Program-made: the position numbers and the translations under genes
Shown: in pieces, positions 18,907 to 18,920 of the stretch
Layout: the number at the start of each line of letters is the position of its first letter
How positions within the stretch are numbered: position 1 is the stretch's first letter
DNA from: Spirogloea muscicola
Lineage: Eukaryota > Streptophyta > Zygnematophyceae > Spirogloeales > Spirogloeaceae
Assembly: GCA_009602725.1 (NCBI GenBank)
Contig: WELB01000131.1
Span: 16,797 to 35,716, forward strand
Direction: 5' to 3'
DNA: 18,920 bases
The notes under the pieces: model-generated
Databases searched by the model: none
What the model was told of the DNA's origin: nothing
What the model saw: the letters and a program-made list of their open reading frames with translations, nothing else

Positions 18907-18920
18907 CCCCCCCCCCCCCC
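18907..18920. other. Terminal C homopolymer at the window end
   Basis: The window ends in an uninterrupted run of 14 C, inside an intron or upstream sequence of CBP80. Together with the single ambiguous base at 15040, it suggests a contig end at a hard-to-sequence homopolymer rather than a biological boundary. Confidence 0.6.

Noticed and set aside
1-18920. CRISPR arrays, prokaryotic operons, tRNA or rRNA genes
   Set aside because: Introns in every gene show nuclear eukaryotic DNA. No regularly spaced identical repeats or tRNA/rRNA signatures were seen by eye; short RNA genes cannot be fully excluded without a covariance search.

Overview
The window is nuclear DNA from an intron-dense, moderately GC-rich eukaryote, most likely a green alga. 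Two genes point to the green lineage. AP2M splices to a 438-residue product, which I recall as the length of the land-plant protein. The eL31 product also resembles plant eL31 more than animal eL31, including the C-terminal stretch [14 protein letters not shown]. Similarity statements rest on recall of the families; no search was run. Exon models were built by reading splice sites (GT...AG) and checking that codon phase closes at each junction.

Layout, left to right: (1) 1-~415, a degenerate pyrimidine-rich tandem repeat, followed by a diverged ~60-bp direct repeat pair (429-664). (2) Plus strand, ribosomal protein eL31, two exons, 1134-1636. (3) Minus strand, a CLEC16A / GFS9 (TT9) homologue with about 23 exons, 9181 down to 2002, about 1002 codons. 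It converges on eL31. (4) A 267-bp GC-rich spacer (9182-9448) separates the start codons of this gene and of AP2M. (5) Plus strand, AP-2 clathrin adaptor mu subunit, 13 exons, 9449-12969. (6) Minus strand, a FHIT-type dinucleotide hydrolase with at least four exons, 14914 down to 13477, converging on AP2M. (7) Minus strand, the C-terminal ~705 codons of the nuclear cap-binding protein CBP80 (NCBP1/ABH1), 14 exons, 18807 down to 15045. Its N-terminal part lies beyond the window.

Functionally, the divergent pair (3)+(5) joins two membrane-trafficking genes: an endosome/Golgi trafficking protein and the endocytic cargo adaptor. The tandem pair (7)+(6) joins two genes of mRNA-cap metabolism. The most notable observation is that these two appear to be one reading frame. 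The last recognisable CBP80 exon has no stop codon. The first FHIT exon has no start codon, and the minus strand has no ATG at all between about 15203 and 14817. A 130-nt GT...AG intron would join them in phase. That would be a CBP80-FHIT fusion: a cap-binding protein fused to a HIT enzyme of a family reported to degrade cap remnants. One caveat is that the next FHIT junction (14797/14221) does not close in phase, and the assembly has an N at 15040 and ends in a C run. This interval therefore needs transcript evidence.
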